From contig DKWV01000048.1 in assembly GCA_002491905.1 (NCBI GenBank), positions 1 to 64,000 on the forward strand: 64,000 bases of DNA. The letters run 5' to 3'. The notes under the pieces are model-generated. The model saw only the letters and a list, made by a program, of their open reading frames with translations. It did not search any database and had not been told where the DNA came from. The position numbers and the translations under genes are program-made. The DNA is from Lachnospiraceae bacterium UBA7143 (GTDB lineage: Bacteria > Bacillota > Clostridia > Lachnospirales > Lachnospiraceae). Shown here piece by piece: positions 8,640 to 17,721 of the stretch; position 1 is the stretch's first letter; each line of letters begins with the position of its first letter.

Positions 8640-9943
8640 TACAGAAAATCCTCTGTCTGATACTCTCTGCGATCCAGTATGCCCTTCAGATCCATCAGCA
8701 CTTTTCTCTTATGCTTCGGATCGTAGAAGGAAGCGATCTTCTCCCGGTCAAGGCTTAAGAACTGCTCATGCGCCACCGCTATAATCAGCGCGTCCACATC
8801 CCTGATATCATTCATGGTCTTAAACTCAATCCCATAAAGCCGCTTCGCCTCACCGGCATCAGCCGCCGGATCCACCACGACAGGCTCAATACCATATTCC
8901 CCCAGCTCTCTGTAAATGTCAATCACCTTCGTATTTCTCGTATCCGGACAGTTTTCCTTGAAAGTAAAGCCCAGAATCGCCACTTTCGCGTGCTTGACGG
9001 GAATATTCGCCCTGATCAGATCCTTGACCAGACTCTCCGCCACATATTTTCCCATGTCGTCGTTGATCCGTCTGCCGGAAAGAATGATCTGGGAATGGTA
9101 TCCCAGTTCTTCCGCCTTGTAGGTCAGATAATAGGGGTCTACGCCAATGCAGTGGCCACCCACAAGACCCGGCATAAAGGGCAGGAAGTTCCACTTCGTC
9201 CCTGCCGCCTCCAGCACGGATTTGGTATCAATTCCCATTTTATGGAAGATGATAGAAAGTTCGTTCATAAACGCGATATTGATATCCCTCTGGCTGTTCT
9301 CGATGACTTTGGCCGCCTCCGCCACCTTGATGGATTCGGCACGGTAAACGCCCGCCTCCACCACCAGCTCATAGACTTTCGCGACGGTATCGAGGGTTTC
9401 CTCGTCCATTCCCGACACGATTTTCGTGATCGTCTCCAGCCTGTGTACTTTATCGCCCGGATTGATGCGCTCGGGAGAGTACCCGATCTTGAAATCCACA
9501 CCGCACTTTAAGCCGGATTCCCTCTCCAAAATCGGCACGCAGATGTCTTCCGTCACGCCGGGATACACCGTGGACTCAAACACCACCACGGAACCCTTTG
9601 TCAGGTTCTGTCCCAGAATGCGGCTCGCCCCCTCCACCGGGGAAAGATCCGGCGTATGGTCGTCATTGACAGGCGTCGGCACCGCCACGATATGGAACTT
9701 TGCCTCCTTAAGTTTTGTGGGATCGGCCGTGAAATCCACCTTTGTATTTCGGATCACCTCGTCACCCACCTCGTTCGTCGGATCCACACCACTCTGATAG
9801 AGGGCAATCTTCTCCGCATTTAAGTCAAAGCCCACTACCTTTATTTTCCTCGCAAAAGCCACCGCAATTGGCATACCCACATAGCCAAGCCCCACCAGGG
9901 AAAGTTTTTCTTCCCCGCTCACAAGTTTTTCATATAAGTCCAT
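8627..9943 (-). CDS. UDP-N-acetyl-sugar 6-dehydrogenase, WbpA/TviB family
   Basis: 438 residues. N-terminal NAD domain with LVGLGYVGMP (about residues 16-25), then FESTVYPGVTEDIC, and catalytic Cys in GGHCIGVDPYYLT near residue 265; the C-terminal UDP-binding domain contains GFTFKENCPDTRNTK. Members oxidise C6 of UDP-GlcNAc or UDP-ManNAc to the uronic acid in two NAD-dependent steps. The wording around the active site fits the WbpA/TviB group. ATG at 9943 is chosen over an upstream start at 10009 because GGAGG sits 7 nt before it and the residues before it are unlike the family. Partner of the epimerase at 6291-7268. Confidence 0.9.
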   Translation of the reverse strand: MDLYEKLVSGEEKLSLVGLGYVGMPIAVAFARKIKVVGFDLNAEKIALYQSGVDPTNEVGDEVIRNTKVDFTADPTKLKEAKFHIVAVPTPVNDDHTPDLSPVEGASRILGQNLTKGSVVVFESTVYPGVTEDICVPILERESGLKCGVDFKIGYSPERINPGDKVHRLETITKIVSGMDEETLDTVAKVYELVVEAGVYRAESIKVAEAAKVIENSQRDINIAFMNELSIIFHKMGIDTKSVLEAAGTKWNFLPFMPGLVGGHCIGVDPYYLTYKAEELGYHSQIILSGRRINDDMGKYVAESLVKDLIRANIPVKHAKVAILGFTFKENCPDTRNTKVIDIYRELGEYGIEPVVVDPAADAGEAKRLYGIEFKTMNDIRDVDALIIAVAHEQFLSLDREKIASFYDPKHKRKVLMDLKGILDRREYQTEDFLYWRL

Positions 9944-10021
9944 CCGTTTCCTCCGTTTCCCGATACTGAAAATCGGCTTTATTCTTAAATGCCGCGCATG
10001 TCCGACCACTCAACCGCCCGA

Positions 10022-11107
10022 TCACCGCTCCAGAATCTGCCTAACCTCATCCAGATAGGCCGCCGTCACCAGTTTCCGGTCAAATTCCCGTTCCATCTTC
10101 TCCCTGCCGCGCTGTCCCATGCGCACGCGCTCCTGCGTGGAGAGGGATAGGAATTTTTCCATAGCGTCAATCAGCTCCTCCGGCTTCCCCGGCGTAAAAC
10201 CAAAGCCCGTCACGCCCTCCTCGAAAGCCTCTTTACACCCGCTGATGTTCGAGGCGATGACGGGTCTGCCCGTAGCCGCGCCCTCAATCAGCGCGTTTGA
10301 CATGCCCTCATGGAACGAGGCCACCACAATGGCGTCAGCCGCCGCCAAATATTCATGCACCTGGGTGTGAAAACCGATCTGCCTGATGACGCCTTCCTTC
10401 TCCAGATCATCCAGAAGCTCCTGATAGTCCTCGTCACAGTACCCCATGATATCAAAAAATACCCGGTCGCTATGTAAGCGTCTCGCCGCCATAATATACT
10501 CAAGGATACCCCGCTCCTTCATCACCCTGCCCACAAAGAGAAAATGTGTCTCCTCCCTCTCCGAATATGGCTCGAACTTATGTCTTTCCAGATTTACCCC
10601 GGAGCCCATGACCATCCGTTCCTTCTTCCCCGAAATACCCATGCTTTGAAAGATATTCCTGTTCTCCTCGTTCTGGAAAAACACGCAGGCCGCCCGTTTC
10701 AGGCCCGCGCGGTACATCCCGACGATCAGCTTTAAAAGAGGGCCTGTCCTGTCAAAGGCGCCCCCAAGTCCCGTGATCGTGGCGATGTAGGGCAGCTTCC
10801 TCCTGCCCGCGGCAAATCCGCCGTAGATATTAGGCTTGATCGTGTAAGTCACCACCAGATCAGGCCCTATTTCCTTCATCATTTTAACGTAAGAGCGGTA
10901 TAACTTCAAGTCCTCAAGCGGATTGATTCCCCTGCGGTTGATGGGCGTCCCGATGATTTTACACCCCTCCGCGCGAAGCTCCGCCTCCTTCACGTCGTCC
11001 GGCATACTGACCCAGACTTCGTACCTCTGCGTAAGCGCCTTTACAAATTCGCCCCGGAAGTCGTACAGGCCGCCGGAAGAGTTTGTCAGAACCAGAACCT
11101 TTTTCAC
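10022..11107 (-). CDS. GT4 glycosyltransferase, PglA/CapM-like
   Basis: 361 residues. N-terminal VLVLTNSSGGLYDFRGEFV and VTYTIKPNIYGGFAAG are typical of the PglA/CapM/WbpT subgroup, which adds the second sugar (often a HexNAc) onto an undecaprenyl-diphosphate-linked first sugar. The donor region has FVGRVMKERGILEY and SFHEGMSNALIEGAATGRP. It lies two genes after the PglC-like initiating enzyme and overlaps the ATP-grasp gene by 4 bp (ATGA). This order (initiator, decorator, second sugar) supports a PglA-like role; exact sugar unknown. Confidence 0.85.
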   Translation of the reverse strand: MKKVLVLTNSSGGLYDFRGEFVKALTQRYEVWVSMPDDVKEAELRAEGCKIIGTPINRRGINPLEDLKLYRSYVKMMKEIGPDLVVTYTIKPNIYGGFAAGRRKLPYIATITGLGGAFDRTGPLLKLIVGMYRAGLKRAACVFFQNEENRNIFQSMGISGKKERMVMGSGVNLERHKFEPYSEREETHFLFVGRVMKERGILEYIMAARRLHSDRVFFDIMGYCDEDYQELLDDLEKEGVIRQIGFHTQVHEYLAAADAIVVASFHEGMSNALIEGAATGRPVIASNISGCKEAFEEGVTGFGFTPGKPEELIDAMEKFLSLSTQERVRMGQRGREKMEREFDRKLVTAAYLDEVRQILER

Positions 11108-12087
11108 GGCACAATCTCCTCCCCCGCCATATCCCGTATCATCACCTCATTAAACTTCATCATGCAGATTCCTTCCCGGTATTTCCCGATCCGCACTTCG
11201 TTCTCCTGCCCTGCGAGGTTCTTCACCACCGCCGCAGCCATATTCACACCGCAGCCGTAGGCGTGGGGATACCCGCCGCCGAAACGGGGATTGACCTCCG
11301 AGATATAATAAACGCCGTCTATCTGAAAAATATCAATATCAATCATGCCGCGGAAACCGCATTTTTCAGCAAAATCCCTTATCAGGGAAAAAAGCTTATC
11401 ATCCTTGAAAGACACGGACTTGTCCGTCTCCCCCGCCCGCATCTTGATCTTCTTTTTCACAAAAATATCCGTGCATTTCCCGGAAAGCATGTCCACATAC
11501 ACGTCTGCACCATATTCCTGACCGTCCATGTACTCCTGAATCATCAGATCGTCGTAGAGACCCAAAAGCACTTCCACCTCTTTTTTGCTTCCCACCTTGT
11601 TGATATGGATGCTAGCGCTGCCCCGCACAGGTTTCACAAACACGGGATAGTCGATTTCTCCGGCCTCCTGTGCCCGATAAAAAGCTTCTTTATCCGCATA
11701 GCACTTTGCAGTCGGAATCTGCATTTTCCGCAGCAGTTCAAACATCCTGTACTTGTCAAAACAGGTTTCCACCAAATCATAGCCAGAGACAATGGGTGTC
11801 GTTCCCACCGCAAGGAACCGCTCCCGCTCTTTTGCGATCAGAGACAACTCCGGGTCAATCAGCGAAAAAACGCCCGTTATTTTTTCCTTCTCACAAATAT
11901 CCAATATGACGTCCAAATATCCCGGCTCCGTGATCCGTGGCACCAGATAAAAAGCGTCCGCCTCATACACCGCGGGTGCCAGATTGGAGCAGTCCGTGGC
12001 AATCACCCTGCCTCTGCCCGCCAGCTCTTTCTTAAAATACTGCACCACTTTGTCGCGGGTGCCTGCGCTCAGAACCAAAATATTCAT
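11104..12087 (-). CDS. ATP-grasp ligase, carbamoyl-phosphate-synthase-like
   Basis: 327 residues. Starts with a Rossmann-like preATP-grasp domain (MNILVLSAGTRDKV), then the ATP-grasp core: YPVFVKPVRGSASIHI (ATP lysine and glycine-rich loop), IQEYMDGQEYGADVYVD, and metal-binding residues in YISEVNPRFGGGYPHAY. Enzymes of this kind join a carboxylate to an amine through an acyl phosphate. It sits between the initiating PglC-like transferase and the PglA-like GT4, with 4-bp overlaps to both. A role in forming an amide on an uronic acid or amino sugar is plausible since the operon makes a HexNAc uronic acid, but this is inference. Confidence 0.8.
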   Translation of the reverse strand: MNILVLSAGTRDKVVQYFKKELAGRGRVIATDCSNLAPAVYEADAFYLVPRITEPGYLDVILDICEKEKITGVFSLIDPELSLIAKERERFLAVGTTPIVSGYDLVETCFDKYRMFELLRKMQIPTAKCYADKEAFYRAQEAGEIDYPVFVKPVRGSASIHINKVGSKKEVEVLLGLYDDLMIQEYMDGQEYGADVYVDMLSGKCTDIFVKKKIKMRAGETDKSVSFKDDKLFSLIRDFAEKCGFRGMIDIDIFQIDGVYYISEVNPRFGGGYPHAYGCGVNMAAAVVKNLAGQENEVRIGKYREGICMMKFNEVMIRDMAGEEIVP

Positions 12088-12728
12088 GCCTCTAAACTCC
12101 CCGTCTCCTCGAGCCGCTTCTTTCTGATCTCGGCAAAATTCCCTTCCGCCGCGTTGGTGTCCTCCGCCACTTCGTCCGTGTGTCCCAGCACCGTCTGCAC
12201 CGTCATCCAGAGCACCTTCATATCCATGCCGAAGGTCAGATGCTCCACATATTCCACATCCTTCTGAAACCGCCTGTCCCAGTCAAGAAAATTGCGTCCA
12301 CTGACCTGCGCAAGCCCCGTAAGCCCCGGGCGTACGCTGTGCCTTAAGCGCTCCCGCTCCGTATAGTAGGGCAGATAGGAGACGAGCAGGGGCCTCGGCC
12401 CGATCACGCTCATATCTCCCTTCAAAATATTAAAAAGCTCCGGCAGCTCGTCCAGACTCGTGGCCCGCAGAAATTTCCCAAACTTCGTAAGCCGCACGGC
12501 GTCCGGCAAAAGCTCCCCCTTCTCATCCCGCGCATCAGTCATCGTGCGGAACTTACAGAGGGTAAAATTTTTCTCATCCTTCCCCGGTCTCTCCTGCTTA
12601 AACAGGACCGGGCTCCCCAGTTTCACCCGCACCAGAACCGCCAGAACGATCAGTATGGGACTAAGTACAATGATCCCGCACAGGGACAGTAGAAAATCCA
12701 GACATCTCTTGATATACTTCTTATACAT
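12084..12728 (-). CDS. Initiating phosphoglycosyltransferase, PglC-type (small monotopic form)
   Basis: 214 residues: one N-terminal re-entrant hydrophobic segment (FLLSLCGIIVLSPILIVLAV), then the bacterial sugar transferase domain with FKQERPGKDEKNF, KFRTM, the catalytic Asp-Glu dyad in SLDELPELFNILKGDMSVIGPRP and PGLTGLAQVSGRN. It moves a phospho-sugar from a UDP-sugar to undecaprenyl phosphate, so it starts a glycan. The size matches PglC rather than the long WbaP form found at 61559-62929. First gene of its operon: promoter at 12752-12780 and an AGAGGAAC ribosome site. PglF/PglE-like enzymes at 18792-21806 could supply its substrate. Confidence 0.92.
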   Translation of the reverse strand: MYKKYIKRCLDFLLSLCGIIVLSPILIVLAVLVRVKLGSPVLFKQERPGKDEKNFTLCKFRTMTDARDEKGELLPDAVRLTKFGKFLRATSLDELPELFNILKGDMSVIGPRPLLVSYLPYYTERERLRHSVRPGLTGLAQVSGRNFLDWDRRFQKDVEYVEHLTFGMDMKVLWMTVQTVLGHTDEVAEDTNAAEGNFAEIRKKRLEETGSLEA

Positions 12729-12751
12729 ATATTGTTCCTCTCTGAGGATAA

Positions 12752-12780
12752 ATTATATCATATATAAAGCTAATTGTCTC
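12752..12780 (-). promoter_or_regulatory. Sigma-A promoter of the pglC-like operon
   Basis: Read on the minus strand: GAGACA, 17-bp spacer, TATAAT. The -10 occupies 12752-12757 and the -35 12775-12780. It lies 24 bp before the ATG at 12728 and faces away from the plus-strand gene at 12995, so 12729-12994 is a divergent promoter region. No other strong signal is seen there except the plus-strand promoter at 12891-12919. Confidence 0.65.
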
Positions 12781-12890
12781 CCCGGTCTGATGAAATTATA
12801 ATACCCTTCCCTTAAAACAGCTACAATTCACACCTACGCTGAATTTGCCATTTATTGACGATGATTTCGGTGTATTTTCCCAAAATAACA

Positions 12891-12919
12891 TTGATTTACA
12901 CCTGTACAGGCTGTATAAT
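12891..12919 (+). promoter_or_regulatory. Sigma-A promoter of the phosphoribosyltransferase gene
   Basis: TTGATT at 12891-12896, 17-bp spacer, perfect TATAAT at 12914-12919. Transcription would start near 12926, giving an untranslated leader of about 70 nt that ends in AAGGAGGT (12981-12988) before the ATG at 12995. Confidence 0.75.
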
Positions 12920-12994
12920 ATTTACAACAGCACGATTGTTTTTCATGGAAAATTGCGCAAAAACCAGACTGTACCATGATAAGGAGGTAACCAC

Positions 12995-13636
12995 ATGAAG
13001 GAACTTATTAAGATTCGCTCCAAAAATCATCCCAACATTGAGTTAAAAGCAATCCACGGACATTTCGTGACCCCCAGCTCCCATATCAATTGCTTTTTGG
13101 ATATGACTACAATGAAAGCAAGGTTGAGCGAAGCATCTGCAGCCGCAAAAGAACTGAGCCAGCAGATTATAGCATCTACCGTGGTAGATACGATCGTCTG
13201 TATAGACGGCTGTGAGATCATAGGCGCGTTTCTGGCAGAGGAACTGACGAGAGCCGGTATCTATTCCCGCAATGCACATCAGACAATCTATATTGTCACT
13301 CCTGAATATTCCACATCAGGACAGATGCTGTTCCGCGATAACTATCTGCCTATGATCAAAAACAAGAATATACTGCTTCTCCTTGCAAGCGCAACTACAG
13401 GACGCACTGTCACCAAAGCGGTACAGACCCTGACCTATTACGGTGCGACCATCAGCGGCATCAGCGCGATATTCAGCGCCGCCAACTCTGTGGCGGGCAT
13501 TCCGATCAATGCACTGTTCACCACATCGGACATTCCCGAATACAAGACTTACAGTTCGGAGGAATGCGCATTGTGCAAGGAGAAACAGCCTATTGACGCT
13601 TTTGCAAATGCCTTTGGCTATTCTGCGATCCAGTAA
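12995..13636 (+). CDS. Orotate-phosphoribosyltransferase-like protein
   Basis: 213 residues, the only plus-strand gene. It resembles a group of Lachnospiraceae proteins annotated as orotate phosphoribosyltransferase: IVCIDGCEIIGAFLAEEL, then IYIVTPEYSTSGQMLFRDN, then LLLASATTGRTVTKAVQTLTYYG at the PRPP-loop position. In true type I PRTases the loop begins with two acidic residues before the TTG; here it reads LASATTG, so PRPP binding may differ. Near the C-terminus is a CALC pair of cysteines, a possible metal site. It has its own promoter, a very strong AAGGAGGT site and a terminator hairpin at 13668-13733. Unrelated to the glycan genes by function. Family sure, reaction unsure. Confidence 0.75.
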   Translation: MKELIKIRSKNHPNIELKAIHGHFVTPSSHINCFLDMTTMKARLSEASAAAKELSQQIIASTVVDTIVCIDGCEIIGAFLAEELTRAGIYSRNAHQTIYIVTPEYSTSGQMLFRDNYLPMIKNKNILLLLASATTGRTVTKAVQTLTYYGATISGISAIFSAANSVAGIPINALFTTSDIPEYKTYSSEECALCKEKQPIDAFANAFGYSAIQ

Positions 13637-13667
13637 ACAATCGGATAAAGCAAACAACGCATAAAGT

Positions 13668-13733
13668 AAAAACCACAGTTACCGCTGCAGATTTTGTATT
13701 CTTCGCAAAACTGCTTTGACAACTGTGGTTTTT
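13668..13733. terminator. Bidirectional terminator hairpin, related to the one at 17850-17915
   Basis: A 13-bp perfect outer stem (AAAAACCACAGTT at 13668-13680 with its complement at 13721-13733) flanked by A and T runs, enclosing an inner stem (GCAG and CTGC, with TTTTG and CAAAA). It can stop both the plus-strand phosphoribosyltransferase transcript and the minus-strand ABC permease transcript, which converge here. Confidence 0.8.
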
Positions 13734-13745
13734 ATTTAAAATGAA

Positions 13746-14510
13746 TCAAGTCCTCCTGTTCCGATACTGCGCATACATCAGTAAAATTCCCGCTATGGCG
13801 CCGAAAAAAAGAAGGGACTGGATGAAAGGCATGAAATTGTAGGAACCGCCCGTCCAGAAGTCAGCAAAATCATTGCTGACATACGTCATGGGAAGTGTGG
13901 CCGCCACCTTTTGCAGCGCTTTCGGAAGCTGTTCCGTAGAAATTCCCATCATACCTGTCAGCACCATCAGCAAAAAATAGACAGACATCGTAATCCCGAA
14001 TGTAATGCCAAATTTTCGGAAGATATCGGCAAGCGAATGGGCAATCACCAAAAGAATGATCCCAATCAGATACAGTGATACCAGCAGGCAGATGACAGAC
14101 GATGCCGCTGGTTTCGGAATATCCATAGTGATCATCTGGAAAACTGCAAAAATCGCAAATGCCGCTGTCATCAGAATCATGTGCGCAATAATCTTTGCTG
14201 CCAGAAGATTCCTCTCGCGAAAACCGAACAGCCGCATCCTGAGCGGAACCTCGTGCTCCACTTCCTGGGAATACAGCGCGCCGTACCCGATAAACATGAT
14301 AGACATCGGAATGACAAGGGACATACTGAGCACAATGGAGACAAGTACCTTGTCTCTCGCCGCTTCTGGCACCTGAATACCTATTGTTTTCGAAAAAATC
14401 AATGTCATCATACTCGGGAACACGATTCCGAAAAAGTGCGTCATGAAATTACCGTTGATATTGCGGAGTTCATATAAAACCATTTTCCAATTACATCTTT
14501 TCTGTTTCAT
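13746..14510 (-). CDS. ABC-2-type transporter permease
   Basis: 254 residues with six predicted helices in the ABC-2 pattern (FFGIVFPSMMTLIFS, then VLVSIVLSMSLVIPMSIMFIGYG and later segments). It pairs with the ATPase gene upstream, overlapping by 4 bp. Together with the sensor kinase and regulator it forms a four-gene unit of the kind that exports or responds to antimicrobial peptides or other toxic compounds in Firmicutes; the substrate is not evident. Last gene before the terminator at 13668-13733. Confidence 0.88.
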   Translation of the reverse strand: MKQKRCNWKMVLYELRNINGNFMTHFFGIVFPSMMTLIFSKTIGIQVPEAARDKVLVSIVLSMSLVIPMSIMFIGYGALYSQEVEHEVPLRMRLFGFRERNLLAAKIIAHMILMTAAFAIFAVFQMITMDIPKPAASSVICLLVSLYLIGIILLVIAHSLADIFRKFGITFGITMSVYFLLMVLTGMMGISTEQLPKALQKVAATLPMTYVSNDFADFWTGGSYNFMPFIQSLLFFGAIAGILLMYAQYRNRRT

Positions 14511-15385
14511 CTGTTTTCCCCCTGTGCGTAAAACCGCTCTCTGGCATTGATCGACATAATCTCAATATCCGAATTGCTCCGCTTGAAATTCACCCGATGA
14601 TTCACAAGAATCGTCAACAGTCTTTTCTCTTCCTCCCTGTCACGGCAGGACACCGCAAGCAGATGATTCGGAGACCTCAATGTACGAAATTCCTTCGTCA
14701 GACTGCAGTTTACCCTATTATTGTCCAGAATAAAAATCGCGTCTCCGCAATATGTCCGGAACAGCTCATCCGTCCTGCCGAAAGCGACGACCCTTCCCCG
14801 GTCCAGCAGAAGTATCTTGTCCGCAAGCTGCTCCAGTTCCTCATAATAGTGGGACACAATGACCAGAGAGTCCTCTTTTCCCCGGTACCACTCCACCATT
14901 TTTTCCATCAGCTTCTGCCGCGTCTCAAAATCCAGTCCCGATGTGACTTCGTCATAAAAAGTCAGCTCCGCCTTCTGCATCATGATCATAATAATGGTGA
15001 ATTTCTGTTTCTGCCCGCCCGAAAGCGCAGGAAATCTCTTGGACAGACAATTCCCAAATTCAAAAAAGTCGATCAGCTCCTGCAGCTCCTTATTCTCTTT
15101 TACCCTCGTGTCCAGAACCATCTCCATAATCCGCCTGATCGGCATGGTGGTCACATATGCGTTGCTCTGCATATGCGCCGCCATCTGTTCCGGCTGTAAA
15201 TCGGTTATGATCCTGCCATCATAATTCGTCAGCCCTAAAATCGCTTTGACAAGGGTGGTTTTGCCCGCGCCGTTGGAACCGATCACACCGATGCGTTCCC
15301 CCTTCCCAAAGCTGATCGGGCTGTTTATCTGTAATGCAGTCTGATCCCCGTATTTTACCTGCAACTGTTTGATGGTAAGCAACAT
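14507..15385 (-). CDS. ABC transporter ATP-binding protein
   Basis: 292 residues. Walker A GSNGAGKTT, Q-loop region SNAYVTTMP, signature LSGGQKQ, Walker B LTFYDE followed by TSGLD, and switch His in VIVSHYYEE. About 80 C-terminal residues beyond the core are typical of drug- or peptide-export ATPases. ATG at 15385 is chosen because GGAGG lies 6 nt before it; an in-frame GTG four codons earlier overlaps that ribosome site. Translationally coupled to the permease (ATGA overlap). 54 bp separate it from the kinase gene, without an obvious promoter. Confidence 0.92.
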   Translation of the reverse strand: MLLTIKQLQVKYGDQTALQINSPISFGKGERIGVIGSNGAGKTTLVKAILGLTNYDGRIITDLQPEQMAAHMQSNAYVTTMPIRRIMEMVLDTRVKENKELQELIDFFEFGNCLSKRFPALSGGQKQKFTIIMIMMQKAELTFYDEVTSGLDFETRQKLMEKMVEWYRGKEDSLVIVSHYYEELEQLADKILLLDRGRVVAFGRTDELFRTYCGDAIFILDNNRVNCSLTKEFRTLRSPNHLLAVSCRDREEEKRLLTILVNHRVNFKRSNSDIEIMSINARERFYAQGENR

Positions 15386-15439
15386 ATTTTCCTCCACTTT
15401 TTACATATCGTTTCCCCGACAAGTCATTATCTTTTTCCA

Positions 15440-17038
15440 CTATGACCTTCTGTCAAAAGAAAGGACCGCCTGCACGCCATTCTCAATATTATCAATTTTC
15501 AGTTCATATCCCATCAACCTGCTATAATAAGCGGCCACGTACAGTCCCAGACCTTTGCCTTTTCCGCCGCCGTCGCTGCTGACAAAGGGCTCCAGCACGT
15601 TCGGAAGCAGCTTTTCCTCTATCGTCACACCGTAGTTGATGATGCAGACCGCTTTGCTGCTGATTTCGATTGCGATTGCCCGCTGCTTCGGTGTGTACTG
15701 GATCGCGTTGGACAGCAGGTTGTCAATTATCCTTTTCAGAATCTCCCTGTCTGCGGAAACAACGCCGTCTCCGGCAACCGTTACCCGCAGTCCCTTATTT
15801 TCCGCCTGTACCGCGTAGTTTTCCGTCAGTTCCCGCACCAGCGCATCAACCGCCACTTCCTCCTGCTGCAGGTTCTCCGCACGATAATTCAGATACAGAA
15901 TATCCTCCACGATCTTTCTCATGGACAAAAGCTGTTTCTTTACCTCCGGCAGATACGTTTTCGCGTCCTTATATTTCCCGACCTCGTTTATCATTCCTTC
16001 CACCAGAAGAAGCGCCGCCGCAATCGGCGTCTTCAACTGATGGGACGATGCCCGCAGGAACACCTCCTGACGCTCGTTCTCCTCTTCCAGCAGCCGGTTT
16101 TTCCGCTCCAGCTCCCCATAATTTTCACGCAATTTACCGTACAGCTCGTGCAAATTCCGTGCCAAAGCGCCGATCTCATCCCCGCTGTCCGACACGAGCA
16201 TAAACTCATCCGGCTCAAAGCGCTCCGCCAGCCCCGCGCTCTCCGCGTGATTGGCAAGCCTGATAATCGGATTCACAATTTTTCCCGAAAAGAATCCGGA
16301 CGAAATCATCACCACCAGAAAGATCACGGCAATAATCATCGGCAGACTTCCCATCACTACTGGCGTAATCTCCTCCATCTGTGGCGTCATAGTCGGAAAA
16401 GCCGTGATGATGAAAGCGTCCGTCGTCCTCCCTACGGCGATATAGGTGGTATAGCTGTATTTGCCGTCAGACACGCCTCCCTCGTACACAACGGCGTCGC
16501 CGGACATCATATGCATTTTATAGTACTCGTCCCGATAGGTTTGTCCGTCATTCTGCTCTTTTCGCTCCAGACTGACCGCAATCGGCGCATCCTCCGCGAA
16601 CAGACTCTGCTCCCCGAATATTTCCCTGCATTTATCTTGCCATTGTTCGAAAAATGCCGTGAAATCATCCGCGTTCTCCTCCTGCCCGAGGCTGTCCGCC
16701 GCTCCCATCATCGTTCTGCTTTGATCCAGAAGCGCCTGCAGCTCCTCGTTCTTTACGGTAAGTGTCAGCTTAAAATATTTTCCCGCTATATAGACTTCAT
16801 CCCCCGCATTGGGCACTTCTAATGTAAAAACTGACGACGGATTCTTCACCGTCAGATTATCATAACTTCTCTCTTCCATATAGCCCGTCTGAATCTCCTT
16901 GACGGATTCCAGATTGCTATCCATCACATAGTCCACGTACAGCGACGGCAGCATTAACACAAAATACCCTATGACAAAGGCAATCATGATCACTGCCAGC
17001 ACAATGCTGTACAGAAAGGTCTTTTTTCTAAGTCCCAT
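15440..17038 (-). CDS. Membrane sensor histidine kinase
   Basis: 532 residues: helix at about 8-30, an outer sensing region of about 200 residues (31-230), second helix at 232-252, HAMP-like linker, coiled coil (LRENYGELERKNRLLEEENE), then HisKA with phospho-acceptor His333 in SSHQLKTP and a HATPase domain with IIDNLLSNAIQYTP and GGGKGKGLGLY. Autophosphorylates and passes phosphate to the regulator gene 2 bp upstream. Outer domain has no recognised ligand fold. Its position with an ABC exporter suggests it senses the exported compound or envelope damage (inference). Confidence 0.93.
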   Translation of the reverse strand: MGLRKKTFLYSIVLAVIMIAFVIGYFVLMLPSLYVDYVMDSNLESVKEIQTGYMEERSYDNLTVKNPSSVFTLEVPNAGDEVYIAGKYFKLTLTVKNEELQALLDQSRTMMGAADSLGQEENADDFTAFFEQWQDKCREIFGEQSLFAEDAPIAVSLERKEQNDGQTYRDEYYKMHMMSGDAVVYEGGVSDGKYSYTTYIAVGRTTDAFIITAFPTMTPQMEEITPVVMGSLPMIIAVIFLVVMISSGFFSGKIVNPIIRLANHAESAGLAERFEPDEFMLVSDSGDEIGALARNLHELYGKLRENYGELERKNRLLEEENERQEVFLRASSHQLKTPIAAALLLVEGMINEVGKYKDAKTYLPEVKKQLLSMRKIVEDILYLNYRAENLQQEEVAVDALVRELTENYAVQAENKGLRVTVAGDGVVSADREILKRIIDNLLSNAIQYTPKQRAIAIEISSKAVCIINYGVTIEEKLLPNVLEPFVSSDGGGKGKGLGLYVAAYYSRLMGYELKIDNIENGVQAVLSFDRRS

Positions 17039-17040
17039 AT

Positions 17041-17694
17041 TTACTCCTCCCGAAATTGATATCCTACGCCAATCACTGTTTTGATGCAGTCCACCGGCAG
17101 TTTTTTGCGCAGATTTTTCACATGGGCGTCGATGATCCTGTCATTCCCCACATAATCCTCATTAAAAATCCTGAGAATAAGCTGCTCTCTTGTGAACGCC
17201 CGTTTCGGCTCCCCCATCAGGACCTGCAGCAGCAGAAATTCACTCAACGTCAGTTCCAGAGACTTTCCGTCGTAGAAGGCCTGATAAGAGTCATCATGGA
17301 TTACCAGTCCTTTTTCCTGCTGCGGCTCCGGTCTTTTTACGCGGCGCAGAATCGTTTCCATTCTTTTCAACAGAATGATAGGCGATACAGGCTTGATCAC
17401 ATAGTCATCGGCATACAGGTTAAAAGCCTGCACCTGCGTCCTCTCGTCATCCAGTGCCGTGAGCATGATCACAGCCATATCCGGATGATGCTCCTTGATA
17501 TACTGCAGGACCTCCAATCCGCTCACCTTCGGCACCATAATGTCCAGTACCGCCATGTCAAATTGCTGCTTCGCGAGAAAGTCAAGCGCCTGCCCGCCAT
17601 CTTCGGCACAGCTTACATCATAGTTCTGCATCTTCATATACTCAGTCAAAACGTCCCGTATCGTCGGCTCGTCTTCCAGAAATAAAATCCTCAT
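17041..17694 (-). CDS. OmpR-family response regulator
   Basis: 217 residues. Receiver domain with acidic pocket FLEDEP, phospho-acceptor Asp51 (VLDIMVP) and VIKPVSP lysine; C-terminal winged-helix DNA-binding domain with FTREQLILRIF and DRIIDAHVKNLRKKL. ATG at 17694 is chosen because the receiver domain begins exactly there; upstream in-frame residues (to 17781) overlap the promoter region. First gene of the regulator-kinase-ATPase-permease unit. Probably controls its own operon, perhaps through the palindrome at 17722-17735. Confidence 0.93.
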   Translation of the reverse strand: MRILFLEDEPTIRDVLTEYMKMQNYDVSCAEDGGQALDFLAKQQFDMAVLDIMVPKVSGLEVLQYIKEHHPDMAVIMLTALDDERTQVQAFNLYADDYVIKPVSPIILLKRMETILRRVKRPEPQQEKGLVIHDDSYQAFYDGKSLELTLSEFLLLQVLMGEPKRAFTREQLILRIFNEDYVGNDRIIDAHVKNLRKKLPVDCIKTVIGVGYQFREE

Positions 17695-17721
17695 GTCTCT
17701 TACTCTGCTCCTGTTTGGTTT

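Noticed and set aside
9944..10009. Upstream start for the UDP-sugar dehydrogenase
   Set aside because: The 22 extra residues are basic and unlike the family, and a GGAGG site lies right before the ATG at 9943. The same reasoning moved the starts at 15385, 17694, 24388, 29894, 32627, 37252, 39821, 43854, 48387, 52089, 53843, 59476, 60255 and 61290.
13746..17694. BceAB-RS-type bacitracin module
   Set aside because: The kinase has a large outer sensor region (about 200 residues) and the permease is a 254-residue ABC-2 protein, unlike the long FtsX-type BceB and the short-loop BceS.
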